Notes under the pieces: generated by a model
Told to the model about the DNA's origin: nothing
Seen by the model: the letters and a program-made list of their open reading frames with translations, nothing else
Databases searched by the model: none
NCBI GenBank assembly: GCA_903834925.1
Contig: CAILLA010000088.1
Span: 1 to 64,000 of the forward strand
Direction of reading: 5' to 3'
From: an uncultured Schlesneria sp.
Lineage (GTDB): Bacteria > Planctomycetota > Planctomycetia > Planctomycetales > Planctomycetaceae
DNA: 64,000 nucleotides
Shown here: in pieces, positions 43,557 through 52,465 of the stretch
How the letters are laid out: each line of letters starts with the position of its first letter
How positions within the stretch are numbered: the first letter of the stretch is position 1
Made by a program: the position numbers and the translations under genes

Positions 43557-44058
43557 TCTTTCATTGTGTTCGTCGAGAATCAAAACTTCCACTCAACGAA
43601 GGTGTTCACTGGACTTCTTCGGGTTTGAAGCTTGGCTCATTGAGTCAAGCTTCAAAATTTCTTCAAAAGTTGCCTTCTCGCTCCGCCGAGAAGAAAGCCG
43701 AATTGCCATTTACCTTGTGATCCATCGGGGCTTTCAAGTGCCAGTCGAGGTCTGCTGCAATTCGGCTATCGTCTCGGCGGAGCGAGAAGGCTACTTGGTC
43801 TGAGGCGAAGCCTCGCTGGAATCTGTTCTCTTACTTTTTGAGGTAATTTTCGTGAGGGTATACCATTCTGCGGTGAGAACTCGGTTCGGATTAATCTGAT
43901 CGAACTCTGATTTTCGTCGGATCGCTTTTCCATCGGACGATTGCTGCGTATGCTTACAGTCTTCGACTCGCGCTCCAACACCAGTCGGAAAGTTACTGCC
44001 GAGGCGGCCAGAGTGCCGCCTGGATTCCTCAACAATTTCGATCGACGATGAAATTACC
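43557..44058. other. Divergent intergenic region with palindromes
   Basis: About 500 bases between udgB-like (-) and serA (+). It contains a palindrome TGAAGCTTG/CAAGCTTCA (43626-43654), the family B repeat (43672-43810) and a GGCGGC/GCCGCC hairpin near 44003-44022. Promoters of both genes should be here. No gene is seen. Confidence 0.6.
43672..43810. repeat. Long palindromic repeat (family B)
   Basis: The left part GCCTTCTCGCTCCGCCGAGA ... AAGCCGAATTGCC (43672-43707) is mirrored by GCAATTCGGCT ... TCTCGGCGGAGCGAGAAGGC (43757-43791), each half being itself a hairpin. A further small hairpin lies in TGAGGCGAAGCCTCG. A half copy with the same AGCGAGAAGG core lies at 15955-16005. Confidence 0.65.
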
Positions 44059-45693
44059 ATGTACCGAGTTCTGATTACCGACGACCTGTCACCTGCCGGC
44101 CTCAAGATTCTGCAAGAAACGCCTGGCGTTGAAGTTGTCGTTCGCAGTGGAAAACATACGCCCGACCAGGTCCGCGAGTATCTGCAAGACTGCGATGGCA
44201 TCATCATTCGCAGTGCGACACGATTAACACCCGAGATTCTTAAGGATCAACCTCGGTTGAAGGTCATCGTCCGTGCTGGTGTTGGTGTCGATAATATCGA
44301 TTTGCCTGCCGCTACCCGCGAAGGGATTGTCGTGATGAACACCCCGGCGGGAAACACGACTTCCACCGCCGAACAAGCCATGGCGTTATTACTGGGGCTG
44401 GCCCGAAATATCGGCCCTGCCGCAGCATCGATGAAAGCTGGGAAGTGGGACCGAAAAAGCTTTACGGGAACTCAGTTAGCTGGAAAGACGATTGCCGTCG
44501 TCGGGCTGGGTCGAATTGGATTAACTGTCGCTCGTCGCTGCATCGCGTTCGAAATGAAGGTGCTGGGCTACGATCCGTTCCTTTCCGACGAGCGCGCTCG
44601 TGCGGAAGGGATTGAACTGTTCCGCGACATCGACGAACTGGTTGGCAAGTGCGATTTCCTGACGGTGCATACTCCGATGACCCCCGAAACCGAAGGGCTG
44701 ATCAACGCCAGCCGCATTGCCCGAATGAAGAAGGGTGTACGACTGATTAACGGTGCTCGCGGTGGGATCATCGATGAGAAAGCCCTGTTCGACGCGATCC
44801 AGTCCGGCCACGTCGCCGGTGCTGCGTTAGACGTGTTTGTTGATGAACCGCCGAAGGATTGGAGCCTTGCTCAGCTTCCTCAAGTTCTGGCGACGCCGCA
44901 TCTGGGTGCCTCAACCGACGAAGCTCAGGAACTGGTCGCAGTCGAAGCGGCGGAAATCATTACCGGTTTTCTGGTGCGGAACGAGGTTCGTCACGCCGTC
45001 AATATGGCGCCTATCACGGCCGCCGAAATGACCGACATGCAGCCCTATCTTGATCTTGGTCGTCGCCTCGGCCTGCTGTTGTCGCAGTTGAATAAGGGTG
45101 GTGTGCGAGGTGTGAAGCTGCAGTTCAAGGGCGAAGCGGCGAATAAGAAGACGAAACTGATCGCGAACGCCTTTGCCGCAGGGCTGCTTTCCAACGCCTT
45201 GGCCGATAACGTCAATATCGTTAATGCCGATCTTCTGGCCAAAGAACGGGGTATCGAAATCAAGGAAGAACTCTCTCACGAACTGGGTGATTTCTCGACA
45301 TTGATTTCGGCCACGGTCCTGACGGACAACGGCGAATTGACAGCGGCGGGAACGATCTTCGGCAAACAGTTCTTGCGTCTGGTTCGAATTGATCAGTTTC
45401 ATCTCGACGCGTATCTTGATGGATTGCTGTTGATTTATAAGCACATCGACAAACCGGGGGTCATTGGTTTCATCGGAAATATTTGCGGAAAACATAGCGT
45501 TAACATTGCTCATATGGCATTGGGTCGCGAGAAGAACGAGCCGGGTGGAGATGCGATTGCGGTACTGAACCTTGATAATGAACCCGATGCAGCGACGTTA
45601 ACAGAAGTCGCGGAGCACAAAGCAGTGACGGGAGTTCAATTGGTCAAGTTGCCAAGAGCGGGAGAACCGCTCCCTTGGCTCGTCAGCCGGTGA
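44059..45693 (+). CDS. serA: D-3-phosphoglycerate dehydrogenase
   Basis: This 544-residue cytoplasmic enzyme oxidises 3-phosphoglycerate with NAD+ in the first step of serine synthesis. It is the long (type 1) form. The substrate domain is split around the NAD-binding fold (VVGLGRIGLTVARR near 148). Active-site segments are NGARGGIIDEKAL (Arg), a Glu in DVFVDEPP, and ATPHLGAST (His). An intervening domain (about 315-450) and a C-terminal ACT domain (about 470-544, with the family's LDNEP sequence) follow. The ACT domain suggests feedback by serine. The start ATG gives the exact family N-terminus (MYRVLITDDLSPAGLKIL). The gene is single, 31 bases ahead of priA. Confidence 0.96.
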   Translation: MYRVLITDDLSPAGLKILQETPGVEVVVRSGKHTPDQVREYLQDCDGIIIRSATRLTPEILKDQPRLKVIVRAGVGVDNIDLPAATREGIVVMNTPAGNTTSTAEQAMALLLGLARNIGPAAASMKAGKWDRKSFTGTQLAGKTIAVVGLGRIGLTVARRCIAFEMKVLGYDPFLSDERARAEGIELFRDIDELVGKCDFLTVHTPMTPETEGLINASRIARMKKGVRLINGARGGIIDEKALFDAIQSGHVAGAALDVFVDEPPKDWSLAQLPQVLATPHLGASTDEAQELVAVEAAEIITGFLVRNEVRHAVNMAPITAAEMTDMQPYLDLGRRLGLLLSQLNKGGVRGVKLQFKGEAANKKTKLIANAFAAGLLSNALADNVNIVNADLLAKERGIEIKEELSHELGDFSTLISATVLTDNGELTAAGTIFGKQFLRLVRIDQFHLDAYLDGLLLIYKHIDKPGVIGFIGNICGKHSVNIAHMALGREKNEPGGDAIAVLNLDNEPDAATLTEVAEHKAVTGVQLVKLPRAGEPLPWLVSR

Positions 45694-45724
45694 TTCTCCA
45701 CCGGGTCCATCAAGAGAAACATCC

Positions 45725-48154
45725 TTGAGCAAACCCAAACAGCACAGCCTATTTTCCGATGACGAGATTCCTCCCAACCTGGAAGCGTGGGAAGTGGCTG
45801 CTTCGGACGATCGGCTTGTAGCCGATGTCGTTTTCAATCGACCGCTGACAACGATTTATCAGTATCTTGTTCCCGAGGGACTGCGAGACCTGATCGGGCC
45901 TGGACAACGAGTTCAGGCCCCTTTCGGGCGCGGCGGGCAATCCATCACAGGTTTTTGTGTTGGGCTGAGCACGACTCTGCCAACAGGAAGAACGCTGAAG
46001 ACGATCGAATCGGTACTGGATCGCGAGCCATTGATTGATTCGCGGATGCTGGAACTGACTCGATGGATCGGTGATCGATATCTCTGTGGCTGGGGGCAGG
46101 TTCTCGAGACCGTCATCCCGAAAGGGGTAAAGACAAACGCAGGAACTCGCGAAGTCACTTTTTTTACTCTTAGTGATTCGTTGCAGGCCAAGTTGGGTAT
46201 CGTTGCGCCGGGAGCTTCGAAAAACAAGGAACCGGACGACGCTGAAGAGGGCACTTCAGTTCGCCCGACTGAACCCAACCAGGACGATTCCCCTTCGCGA
46301 TCCGCCGCCGAGATTGTCCACATTCTGGACGGCCTGAAGCTGCGTGCAAAACAACGAACTGTCGTTGAGATCCTGCTCGCCGCTGGTCGTGCAATGTCGG
46401 TCGATGAGTTATCGGCGGCGGCTCAATGCGGAGTCTCGCCCATCCATTCGCTGGAGGAAAAGGGCTTGATCCTCTCTCTTCGGCATCGAGTGTTTACGAG
46501 TTTTGAAGCTGACGCGATCGAACCACATCGTGAGATTGTTTTGAACGACGATCAGACTCGCGCGGTGGATGCGATTCTGGATGTTGTTCGATCCAGCGAA
46601 CACCGAACATTGCTGCTTCACGGTGTCACTGGCAGCGGCAAGACAGAAGTTTACATTCGAGCCATCGAAGAAATCGTCAGTTACGGGCGACAGGCCATCA
46701 TGCTGGTTCCAGAAATCAGTCTGACACCGCAAACGATTCGCCGGTTTCGCAGCCGATTCGATTCAGTCGCAGTTCTGCACAGCCACTTGACGGACGCAGA
46801 ACGGCATGGGCACTGGAAGCAGATTGCCAGCGGAAAGGTGCAGGTAGTAGTGGGTGCTCGCAGTGCGGTCTTTGCCCCGACCCCACATCTGGGAATGATC
46901 GTGATCGATGAAGAGCACGAGACTAGTTTTAAACAGGACAACACACCCCGCTATCACGCACGCGAAGTGGCTCGTTATCGAGCCGAGATTGAGAAGGTTC
47001 CGCTCATTCTCGGTTCGGCAACGCCGACTTTGGAATCGTGGCAACGAGTGATCAATCGGCAGGACACGTTAATTTCGATGCCGAAACGGGTCGAGAATCT
47101 ACCGCTGCCTCCGGTTGTTATTGTCGACACCAGGAACGATCCGGCAATTGGAAAAGGTGCCGCGATCGGGCGCGCCTTATTTCAAGCAATGAACCAGGCA
47201 TTGAAAGATGGGGGACAGGTGATTCTGTTCCTGAATGTTCGAGGTTATTCATCGGTCATCTGGTGCCGTGGGTGTGGAGTCGGGGTGAAATGTCCAAATT
47301 GCGATATCACGTTGACGTGGCATAAAGAGCGTGCCATCGCACTGTGTCACTGCTGCAACTTTTCCGCGAAGCCGCCGTCGACCTGTCCAAGTTGCGGTCG
47401 TCCTGGTTTGGCCTACCTGGGATTGGGGACCGAGCGACTCGAGAACGAAGTTCGAACGAGATTCGAGGACTATAAATGCCTGAGAATGGATAGCGACACC
47501 ATGCAAAAGCGTGGTTCGCACGACACGGCGCTCGAAAAATTTCGACATGGCGAAGTGCAGATCCTGCTGGGGACTCAGATGATTGCCAAGGGACTCGATT
47601 TTCCCAACGTGACACTGGTCGGGGTCATCGACGCCGATACGTTACTGCACCAACCTGACCTTCGTTCGGCGGAACGGACATTTCAATTGATTGCTCAAGT
47701 CGCAGGCCGAACTGGACGAAGTCGTCGTGGCGGACGAGTTCTCGTTCAAACTGCGTCTCCGTCACAACCTGCGATATTACGGGCGGCTGAGCACAATTAC
47801 CTGGGCTTTGCGAACGCAGAAATGTTACATCGAAAGGCCTTAAACGTTCCGCCATTTTCGCAACTGGCAAGGATTATTATCCGCGGCCCGGTGGAAAAAG
47901 AAGTGAATGCGTACGCCGTAAAGATCGGGGAATTGGTGAGGGCCGCCGCGAAAGAGCTTCTGGCCCAAGTCAAAATTCTCGGCCCGGCACCCTGTCCTGT
48001 CACTCGACTGAAGGCGAACTTTCGATACCACCTTCAACTGACTTCGCCCGATTTGGAGTCGCTACGAGCGATCTGGCTGCTGGCTGCGCCACAATTTCCA
48101 AATCATTCGACCATCGAACACCAGATCGACGTTGAACCTCAAAATTTTCGGTAG
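45725..48154 (+). CDS. priA: Primosomal protein N' (replication restart helicase)
   Basis: The 809-residue helicase reloads the replisome at stalled forks. It has an N-terminal 3' DNA-binding domain (VADVVFNRPLTTIYQYLVPEGL, residues 35-60), a winged helix, Walker A GVTGSGKTEVYIRAIEEI near 300, and DEEHE as the DEAH-type box. The zinc-binding cysteines CRGCGVGVKCPNCD ... CHCC ... CPSCGRPG sit inserted in the second helicase lobe, and GTQMIAKGLDFPNVTLVGVIDADTLLHQPD completes it. About 50 residues near 160-200 are a variable acidic linker. The start is a TTG at 45725 (weak AGAGA upstream); no in-frame ATG lies near. Confidence 0.95.
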   Translation: MSKPKQHSLFSDDEIPPNLEAWEVAASDDRLVADVVFNRPLTTIYQYLVPEGLRDLIGPGQRVQAPFGRGGQSITGFCVGLSTTLPTGRTLKTIESVLDREPLIDSRMLELTRWIGDRYLCGWGQVLETVIPKGVKTNAGTREVTFFTLSDSLQAKLGIVAPGASKNKEPDDAEEGTSVRPTEPNQDDSPSRSAAEIVHILDGLKLRAKQRTVVEILLAAGRAMSVDELSAAAQCGVSPIHSLEEKGLILSLRHRVFTSFEADAIEPHREIVLNDDQTRAVDAILDVVRSSEHRTLLLHGVTGSGKTEVYIRAIEEIVSYGRQAIMLVPEISLTPQTIRRFRSRFDSVAVLHSHLTDAERHGHWKQIASGKVQVVVGARSAVFAPTPHLGMIVIDEEHETSFKQDNTPRYHAREVARYRAEIEKVPLILGSATPTLESWQRVINRQDTLISMPKRVENLPLPPVVIVDTRNDPAIGKGAAIGRALFQAMNQALKDGGQVILFLNVRGYSSVIWCRGCGVGVKCPNCDITLTWHKERAIALCHCCNFSAKPPSTCPSCGRPGLAYLGLGTERLENEVRTRFEDYKCLRMDSDTMQKRGSHDTALEKFRHGEVQILLGTQMIAKGLDFPNVTLVGVIDADTLLHQPDLRSAERTFQLIAQVAGRTGRSRRGGRVLVQTASPSQPAILRAAEHNYLGFANAEMLHRKALNVPPFSQLARIIIRGPVEKEVNAYAVKIGELVRAAAKELLAQVKILGPAPCPVTRLKANFRYHLQLTSPDLESLRAIWLLAAPQFPNHSTIEHQIDVEPQNFR

Positions 48155-48213
48155 GTGGTTATTCAACGCGACTCGATGTGGAAGCCCAGAAGATCAGGGA
48201 ATGCTGACCGGCG

Positions 48214-49017
48214 TCACCAGTCACAGACTCGTCTTGGCTTATCGAAAATCGCTGTCAACGCTGATGTCAGTTGTTCGAGCGTATCACCCGGCGAACGCCG
48301 CAGGTCAACGATCAGGTCATCGCGGGTCGTTGATGATCCTCTCATGAGAAACGGAAGTGCGTCGATCGACGATTCACCGTCCCAAACAAATTGTACGTCT
48401 GGGAATTGAGGGATCAGATCGCACGAAAGAGCCTCAACCTGTTCGGAATGAACGTTGAGCAGCCTGATCTGAAGCGGTCGACAAGATACGCGGCCAAGTA
48501 TGTGACCTGCCGTGCTATGACAGACAGGATGACGCCAATTCGCATCAACCTCAACAAGTGGGTCAAGAACAAATCGGCGGTATGTTAACGCGGGATGGGG
48601 TATCACCAAATCTGGATCATTAACGATGCAATTTCCGTAGCTGAGAAGATCAAGATCAAGCGTTCGCGGTCCCCAACAGATCTCGCGAACTCGACCGAGT
48701 TGTGTTTCGACCGACTGCAGGGCCGACAAAAGTTCTTGAGGACTCAGTTGGGTCGTCAGACCGCAAATGGAATTCAGAAACGGGCTACCAGCCTGACTTC
48801 CCATTGGGGTTGAACAATAGAGTCCCGAACGTTGTTTCAATTGAATGTGACAATGCAAACTGAGCAGTGCGAGTGCTGCATCGAAGGTCGCCTTCACGTC
48901 GCCAACATTACCGCCAAAGGAAATCCAACAGTGATAGTCACCTGGAACGCTCGACGAAACCTCCTGTGGTAAGGATTCGACGTTCTGGGAAAGGTTTCTA
49001 TCAATGAGCCCGGACAC
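48214..49017 (-). CDS. folK: HPPK, folate biosynthesis, with C-terminal extension
   Basis: The 267-residue protein has a 6-hydroxymethyl-7,8-dihydropterin pyrophosphokinase domain (about 28-175): WISFGGNVGD, the substrate segment STPMGSQAGSPFLNSI, and the metal-binding GPRTLDLDLLSYG followed by DPDLVIPHPALTYRRFVLDPL. It transfers pyrophosphate from ATP to the pterin in folate synthesis. Usual length is about 160-180 residues. Here about 85 residues follow (RLLNVHSEQVEAL ... PRRVCDW) that belong to no family I recognise and may be a planctomycete-specific appendage. The gene is convergent with priA and has no folP or folB nearby. Confidence 0.9.
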   Translation of the reverse strand: MSGLIDRNLSQNVESLPQEVSSSVPGDYHCWISFGGNVGDVKATFDAALALLSLHCHIQLKQRSGLYCSTPMGSQAGSPFLNSICGLTTQLSPQELLSALQSVETQLGRVREICWGPRTLDLDLLSYGNCIVNDPDLVIPHPALTYRRFVLDPLVEVDANWRHPVCHSTAGHILGRVSCRPLQIRLLNVHSEQVEALSCDLIPQFPDVQFVWDGESSIDALPFLMRGSSTTRDDLIVDLRRSPGDTLEQLTSALTAIFDKPRRVCDW

Positions 49018-49348
49018 GGCTCCTCCTAAGAGCGTGAGATCGAGTACATGTTCTGGGTTTCGGATTTGACGACTGCCATTTGATCAGTGTCGTAAGTAAT
49101 CGTAAATGTGACAACCGTGTCGTTCCGTCAATTCCATTCCATTCAGGACGATCGTCAAATTCGACGATTGATTGAGAGTTTCGAACAAATCGTTGGGTCG
49201 ATCTTTCGGAAATCCCTAAGAAAAATTTCTCAAAAATTAATTTTTCTTGCGAATTTCTCAAAAATAGGTAGCATTTCTGTCGTCGGGCGAGTTCGGTCGC
49301 TCGGTTCTTTTGCAATTCGGAGCCGTTTTAGCGGTGGAGGAGGAGATC
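49018..49348. other. Promoter region with AT-rich direct repeats
   Basis: About 330 bases between folK (-) and the small unknown gene (+). The 14-base sequence AATTTCTCAAAAAT occurs at 49224-49237 and again at 49252-49265 in the same direction, 28 bases apart, within a strongly AT-rich block. TTGCGA (about 49247) and TAGCAT (about 49268) could be -35 and -10 boxes of the downstream gene. Confidence 0.4.
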
Positions 49349-49534
49349 GTGAGTGCGCTGGTGATGCTCGAACAGGTCAGTAGCCATGATGTCGATCCTG
49401 TCGAGGAAATGAGAATGAGGACCTGGGCCAGGCGACATTACACTCCCGCCGAACAACGGGATGGCAACTGGCATCCGATCGTTTTGGACGAAATGTTTCG
49501 CAAAGATCGCGAGAGCCAAATCAAACCACGTTAG
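49349..49534 (+). CDS. Small unknown protein (about 61 residues)
   Basis: This short, charged protein contains HDVDPVEEMRMRTWARRHYTPAEQRDGNWHPIVLDEMFRKD. There is no membrane segment and no recognised function. The start is a GTG at 49349 placed just after GGAGGAGG; an ATG lies five codons later. The good ribosome site, the AT-rich promoter-like region and the terminator behind it mark it as a real single-gene transcript. Confidence 0.68.
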   Translation: MSALVMLEQVSSHDVDPVEEMRMRTWARRHYTPAEQRDGNWHPIVLDEMFRKDRESQIKPR

Positions 49535-49576
49535 GAGGATTCCTGATTAAAACTGCTCGTTTCCGCCAACAATAAC

Positions 49577-49608
49577 AGCCCGCGACCAGAAGGGTCAGCG
49601 GGCTTTTT
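49577..49608 (+). terminator. Rho-independent terminator
   Basis: AGCCCGCGACC (49577-49587) pairs with GGTCAGCGGGCT (49593-49604) with one bulge across a short loop and runs into TTTTT at 49604-49608. It ends the small unknown gene. Confidence 0.88.
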
Positions 49609-49731
49609 GTTCGGAATCGGCATCCTCATCCCTCTGATTCAGGAACAAGTCATCGACGTTGATCCTGAGTTCAACTGGGATTTCAATATCAAAACCGGCT
49701 ATTGCGTCGTCAATACTTTAAGCTTGGGTTG

Positions 49732-49829
49732 TGTGCTGCTGCATCGGAGTCTTCCGAGACACAGTGACTTCCCGATTTTCTCGGGATTCGAAGAGCACTG
49801 GGTGACCGAAGACGGTCATCCAGTGGCAC
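49732..49829. repeat. 97-bp two-hairpin repeat (family A), copy 1
   Basis: Same order as the copy at 57236-57332: a terminal CTGCATCGGAGTCTTC hairpin, a CAGTG arm, a centre ending in CGAAGAG, the CACTGGGTGACC/GGTCATCCAGTG hairpin and the end CAGTGGCAC. The left hairpin is damaged (GTGCTGCTGC for GTGCCACTGC) and the centre differs; the right half is identical to the 57-kb copy. Confidence 0.85.
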
Positions 49830-49855
49830 CAGAAACTTCTCGCTTTGGTAACGAT

Positions 49856-50557
49856 CTACTTTCTTACCGGGCCGCCAGCTTTTGCATCGTTCACGGCGGT
49901 TTTCAATGCCTTGGCTGGAGTGTTCGTTGGCAATGTTGCGGGAGCCGATCCCGCAGCAGTGGGAACACTTCCTTTGATCGGGCTGCCGGTTTTTGCGACT
50001 TGGGCTGGATCTTCAGCCGCTGGCGACGTCCAATTCGCGACGCTCCAATGCGGATGCGTTTCCACGACGGACTGGCCTAGATCATCAAGAACCGCACGAA
50101 AGCGTTCTGATGTGATGTTCTCATTGGGGATCACTCGCTGAAGGACAAAACGTCGGTTTGCGGCGATATAAGTGAAAAACTTACCCTTGCCCAGTTTGTC
50201 GTTGTCGGAAAGCAATCTCAACAAGGCCGTTCGAGGTACATCAGCAGCCGATTTCGGCAGTTCATCGAGCCATGCCATAACCCAGATCGAGCTTCCGTCC
50301 TGGCTCAAAACTGACGACATCGAAAGTTCCCATTCGTTGTCTTCGATTGTTGCCTTGAAGGCAAAATCATATCGCTGCTCCTGAACTTTGGTCTCAAGTC
50401 CCATCGCCTTCAGCAGCGTTCCCAATGACTGGTCCGTGAGCTTCCCTTTCACGGCAGCTGATGGCTTTTCCTGAGCTACCGAAGTCCCCGCAGCGACAGG
50501 AATTGCCGCAACAAGAGCCGCACCGATTACGGATCGTCTATTCCATTGCGTTGCCAT
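49856..50557 (-). CDS. Exported YbjN-like protein with Pro/Ala-rich tail
   Basis: The 233-residue protein begins with a Tat- or Sec-type signal (WNRRSVIGAALVAAIPVAAG, cleavage expected near AQ at 28). An alpha-beta domain of about 130 residues follows (LLKAMGLETKVQEQRYDFAFKATIEDNEWELSMSSVLSQDGSSIWVMAWL ...). It resembles the YbjN/type III chaperone fold, a loose match by pattern. The end is an Ala/Pro/Thr/Lys linker. The function is unknown; a periplasmic binding or folding role would fit the fold. The start at ATG 50557 has GGAAGG upstream; the longer frame to 50689 does not. Confidence 0.72.
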   Translation of the reverse strand: MATQWNRRSVIGAALVAAIPVAAGTSVAQEKPSAAVKGKLTDQSLGTLLKAMGLETKVQEQRYDFAFKATIEDNEWELSMSSVLSQDGSSIWVMAWLDELPKSAADVPRTALLRLLSDNDKLGKGKFFTYIAANRRFVLQRVIPNENITSERFRAVLDDLGQSVVETHPHWSVANWTSPAAEDPAQVAKTGSPIKGSVPTAAGSAPATLPTNTPAKALKTAVNDAKAGGPVRK

Positions 50558-50652
50558 CGAAAGACCTTCCTTTGTCTTATCTACCCCGTCAGCCCTTATC
50601 GACCGATCGGACTTTACCCCGCCTTGCGCAGTTGGTCGCGTCAAACGCAACT

Positions 50653-51264
50653 TCACCCGAACAGATGCTTGAGACAAATCTGAGACCACGTTTCGAATTC
50701 GTCTGCGGCTTGTATCAATTCTGCGGGATCTGCGAATCCTGTCTCTAAGATCGACTCTTCACGGGGGCGAACTTTGGCCGTGTCGAGGTCAAAAATGTGA
50801 ACAATTCCTAAATGTACTCGTCCGACTGCTGTTTCATCGTCGTTGATCAGGCCAACGCAAGCGTCCTTAAACCCTGACTCCAGAAAGACTTCTTCCGAAA
50901 TCTCACGGTGCATGGCTTCCAAATACCGTCGATCACCAGAAAGTTGGTCGGTCGAAGAAATATGGCCGCCGATTCCGATCGAACGTTTGCTATGCAGCCG
51001 TCCCTCGCCTCCCTTCTTACCTCTTTTATAGAAAAACACCTGACCCGAGTGGCGAAAAATGCAGTATGGAATCAGTTGCTTGTAACTCGGGTCTTCCTCG
51101 ACCTCGTTACGAGGGCGAAAACTTGTATGAGCGGGATCGAGCAGAGTTCCGATATAACGATCGATATTGGAGTTAAAACCCTGGAAGTAACCGAGTTCTC
51201 GAAATAAGAGTGTGGGAACAACCAGGACATGTTCGATGGGCTCTTGCTTATCGGTCGCCGACAT
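50653..51264 (-). CDS. Nudix-type hydrolase
   Basis: This 203-residue cytoplasmic protein has a Nudix region in the middle: [31 protein letters not shown], with the REIxEE core that binds metal. The spacing before it departs from the strict Nudix box, so the substrate class is unclear. The N-terminal 60 residues ([32 protein letters not shown]) are an added domain typical of longer phosphoesterase-type members. Two ATGs (51264 and 51273) are equally possible. It lies about 95 bases ahead of the YbjN-like gene on the same strand. Confidence 0.75.
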   Translation of the reverse strand: MSATDKQEPIEHVLVVPTLLFRELGYFQGFNSNIDRYIGTLLDPAHTSFRPRNEVEEDPSYKQLIPYCIFRHSGQVFFYKRGKKGGEGRLHSKRSIGIGGHISSTDQLSGDRRYLEAMHREISEEVFLESGFKDACVGLINDDETAVGRVHLGIVHIFDLDTAKVRPREESILETGFADPAELIQAADEFETWSQICLKHLFG

Positions 51265-51273
51265 AAAAATCAC

Positions 51274-51650
51274 TCTCGTCTGGGGTTAAATCACCCGTCA
51301 GGAAACGGGAAATGGAAGCGGGATGGAAACGCTCGTAGCGAAGAGATTCCGATCGCTGATAAAATGCGCCGCTGGATGGCGGCGACGCTTACTACCAGAA
51401 ACCGCAGTTTCTAACAGACACGAATCATAGGTGAGCACTGTTTCACGTTCCATCTCGTCAGGCTTCGAAAGTCTTTTGGTTGCATTTCTTTTGTCACTCG
51501 GTAGATTGAGGCGCACGACCTATGGACATTGATATCCATATGTCGTTTTTTTCGGCGAGCAGCTTTCCAGGCGATTCATGATTGTTGCGCCAGCAACGCC
51601 GCAGACGCTCGTCGTTCCCTGATTTGGTTTTTTTCGAGGAGACTGGCTTA
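51274..51650. other. Divergent intergenic region, no gene seen
   Basis: About 375 bases between the Nudix gene (-) and the cytochrome c' gene (+). A GGCGGCGACGC/GCGCCGCTGG-like hairpin occurs near 51365-51390. No reading frame with a ribosome site apart from the 5' extension of the cytochrome gene. Confidence 0.45.
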
Positions 51651-52067
51651 ATGAAACGGTTGTTCTGCGTTGCAATGATTGTCGGGATGGTCGCAATGTT
51701 GTCGGTAGGTGCTTCGGCCCAGGTGAAAAAGGGGAAGTCCAGAGTTCTGACAACAAAGCAGATGATGACGGGCTTGATCAAGCCGAATTGCGCCGGCATC
51801 GGTGAAGGTCTGAAAGCGGCTCCTGCTGACGATAAGGCGTGGGACGACCTCGCCACTAAAGCGGCATTGCTGAATGAATCGAGCTTTATCCTGATGGACG
51901 ATGGACGCTGCCCTGACGGTGAATGGGCGAACGCATCCAAAGCACTTCAAGATGGAAGCGCGAATGTCCTCGCGAAAATCGAAGCGAAAGACTATGCAGG
52001 TGCGCAAGAGGCATTTAAGGGCGTAACCGGTTCATGTGCAGCATGCCACAAAGCCCATAAAAAGTAA
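51651..52067 (+). CDS. Cytochrome c' -like (class II) periplasmic protein
   Basis: The 138-residue protein has a Sec signal peptide (MKRLFCVAMIVGMVAMLSVGASAQ). Four helices follow, with a single haem site near the C-terminus, SCAACHKAHKK, which is the place of the haem in class II cytochromes such as cytochrome c'. It should be a periplasmic haem protein; electron transfer or gas binding is the family's usual role. ATG 51651 follows GAGGAG about ten bases upstream. The family A repeat and a terminator come after it. Confidence 0.85.
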   Translation: MKRLFCVAMIVGMVAMLSVGASAQVKKGKSRVLTTKQMMTGLIKPNCAGIGEGLKAAPADDKAWDDLATKAALLNESSFILMDDGRCPDGEWANASKALQDGSANVLAKIEAKDYAGAQEAFKGVTGSCAACHKAHKK

Positions 52068-52096
52068 GCACTGCGCTGTCCGCTCTCAATATTTGG

Positions 52097-52193
52097 GTGC
52101 CACTGGATGACCGTCTTCGGTCGCCCAGTGCTCTTCGATTGCACCGAAAAAAGGCAAGACACTGCGTCGGAGAAGACTCCGATGCAGTGGCAC
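52097..52193. repeat. 97-bp two-hairpin repeat (family A), copy 2 (reverse orientation)
   Basis: Exactly 97 bases, from GTGCCACTGG to CAGTGGCAC. Its reverse complement matches the copy at 57236-57332 at about 90 of 97 positions, with changes almost only in the central linker. Both hairpins are intact. Confidence 0.9.
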
Positions 52194-52245
52194 ACGAGTC
52201 GAACTTTATGACTTAACAACGTAGTCGTGCTCGTCCGTCCGAAAG

Positions 52246-52272
52246 AGGGCATGCTTTAATGCATGCCCTTTT
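52246..52272 (+). terminator. Rho-independent terminator
   Basis: GGGCATGC (52247-52254) pairs perfectly with GCATGCCC (52261-52268) over a 6-nt loop and is followed by TTTT; flanking A and T extend the stem. It can end the cytochrome c' transcript before the next gene, and may also work on the other strand. Confidence 0.8.
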
Positions 52273-52465
52273 ACTTTGTTCGATACAGAAACTTCATCCA
52301 CCATTGCGAAGTTCGAGCGCGAACAGGAAGCTAATCAACGTCTTGAACTTGGATACTGCTGGTGAAAATCATTTGCAATGGCAGGACAATTCGCGATCAA
52401 GACAAAAGAGCTTGGCGATCAATGGTGATTCGAATTTCGTATTTTTCGGAAATCAGGAAGTCTCT

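Larger units (their letters stand above)
52068..52465. other. Intergenic with a repeat and a terminator
   Basis: About 400 bases holding the family A repeat (52097-52193), a terminator (52246-52272) and the probable leader of the Wzt-like gene. The open frame upstream of that gene (from 52259) has no similarity to transporters. Confidence 0.6.

Noticed and set aside
49607-50080. 157-codon + strand frame
   Set aside because: It runs through the family A repeat and is antisense to the YbjN-like gene; it is a shadow.
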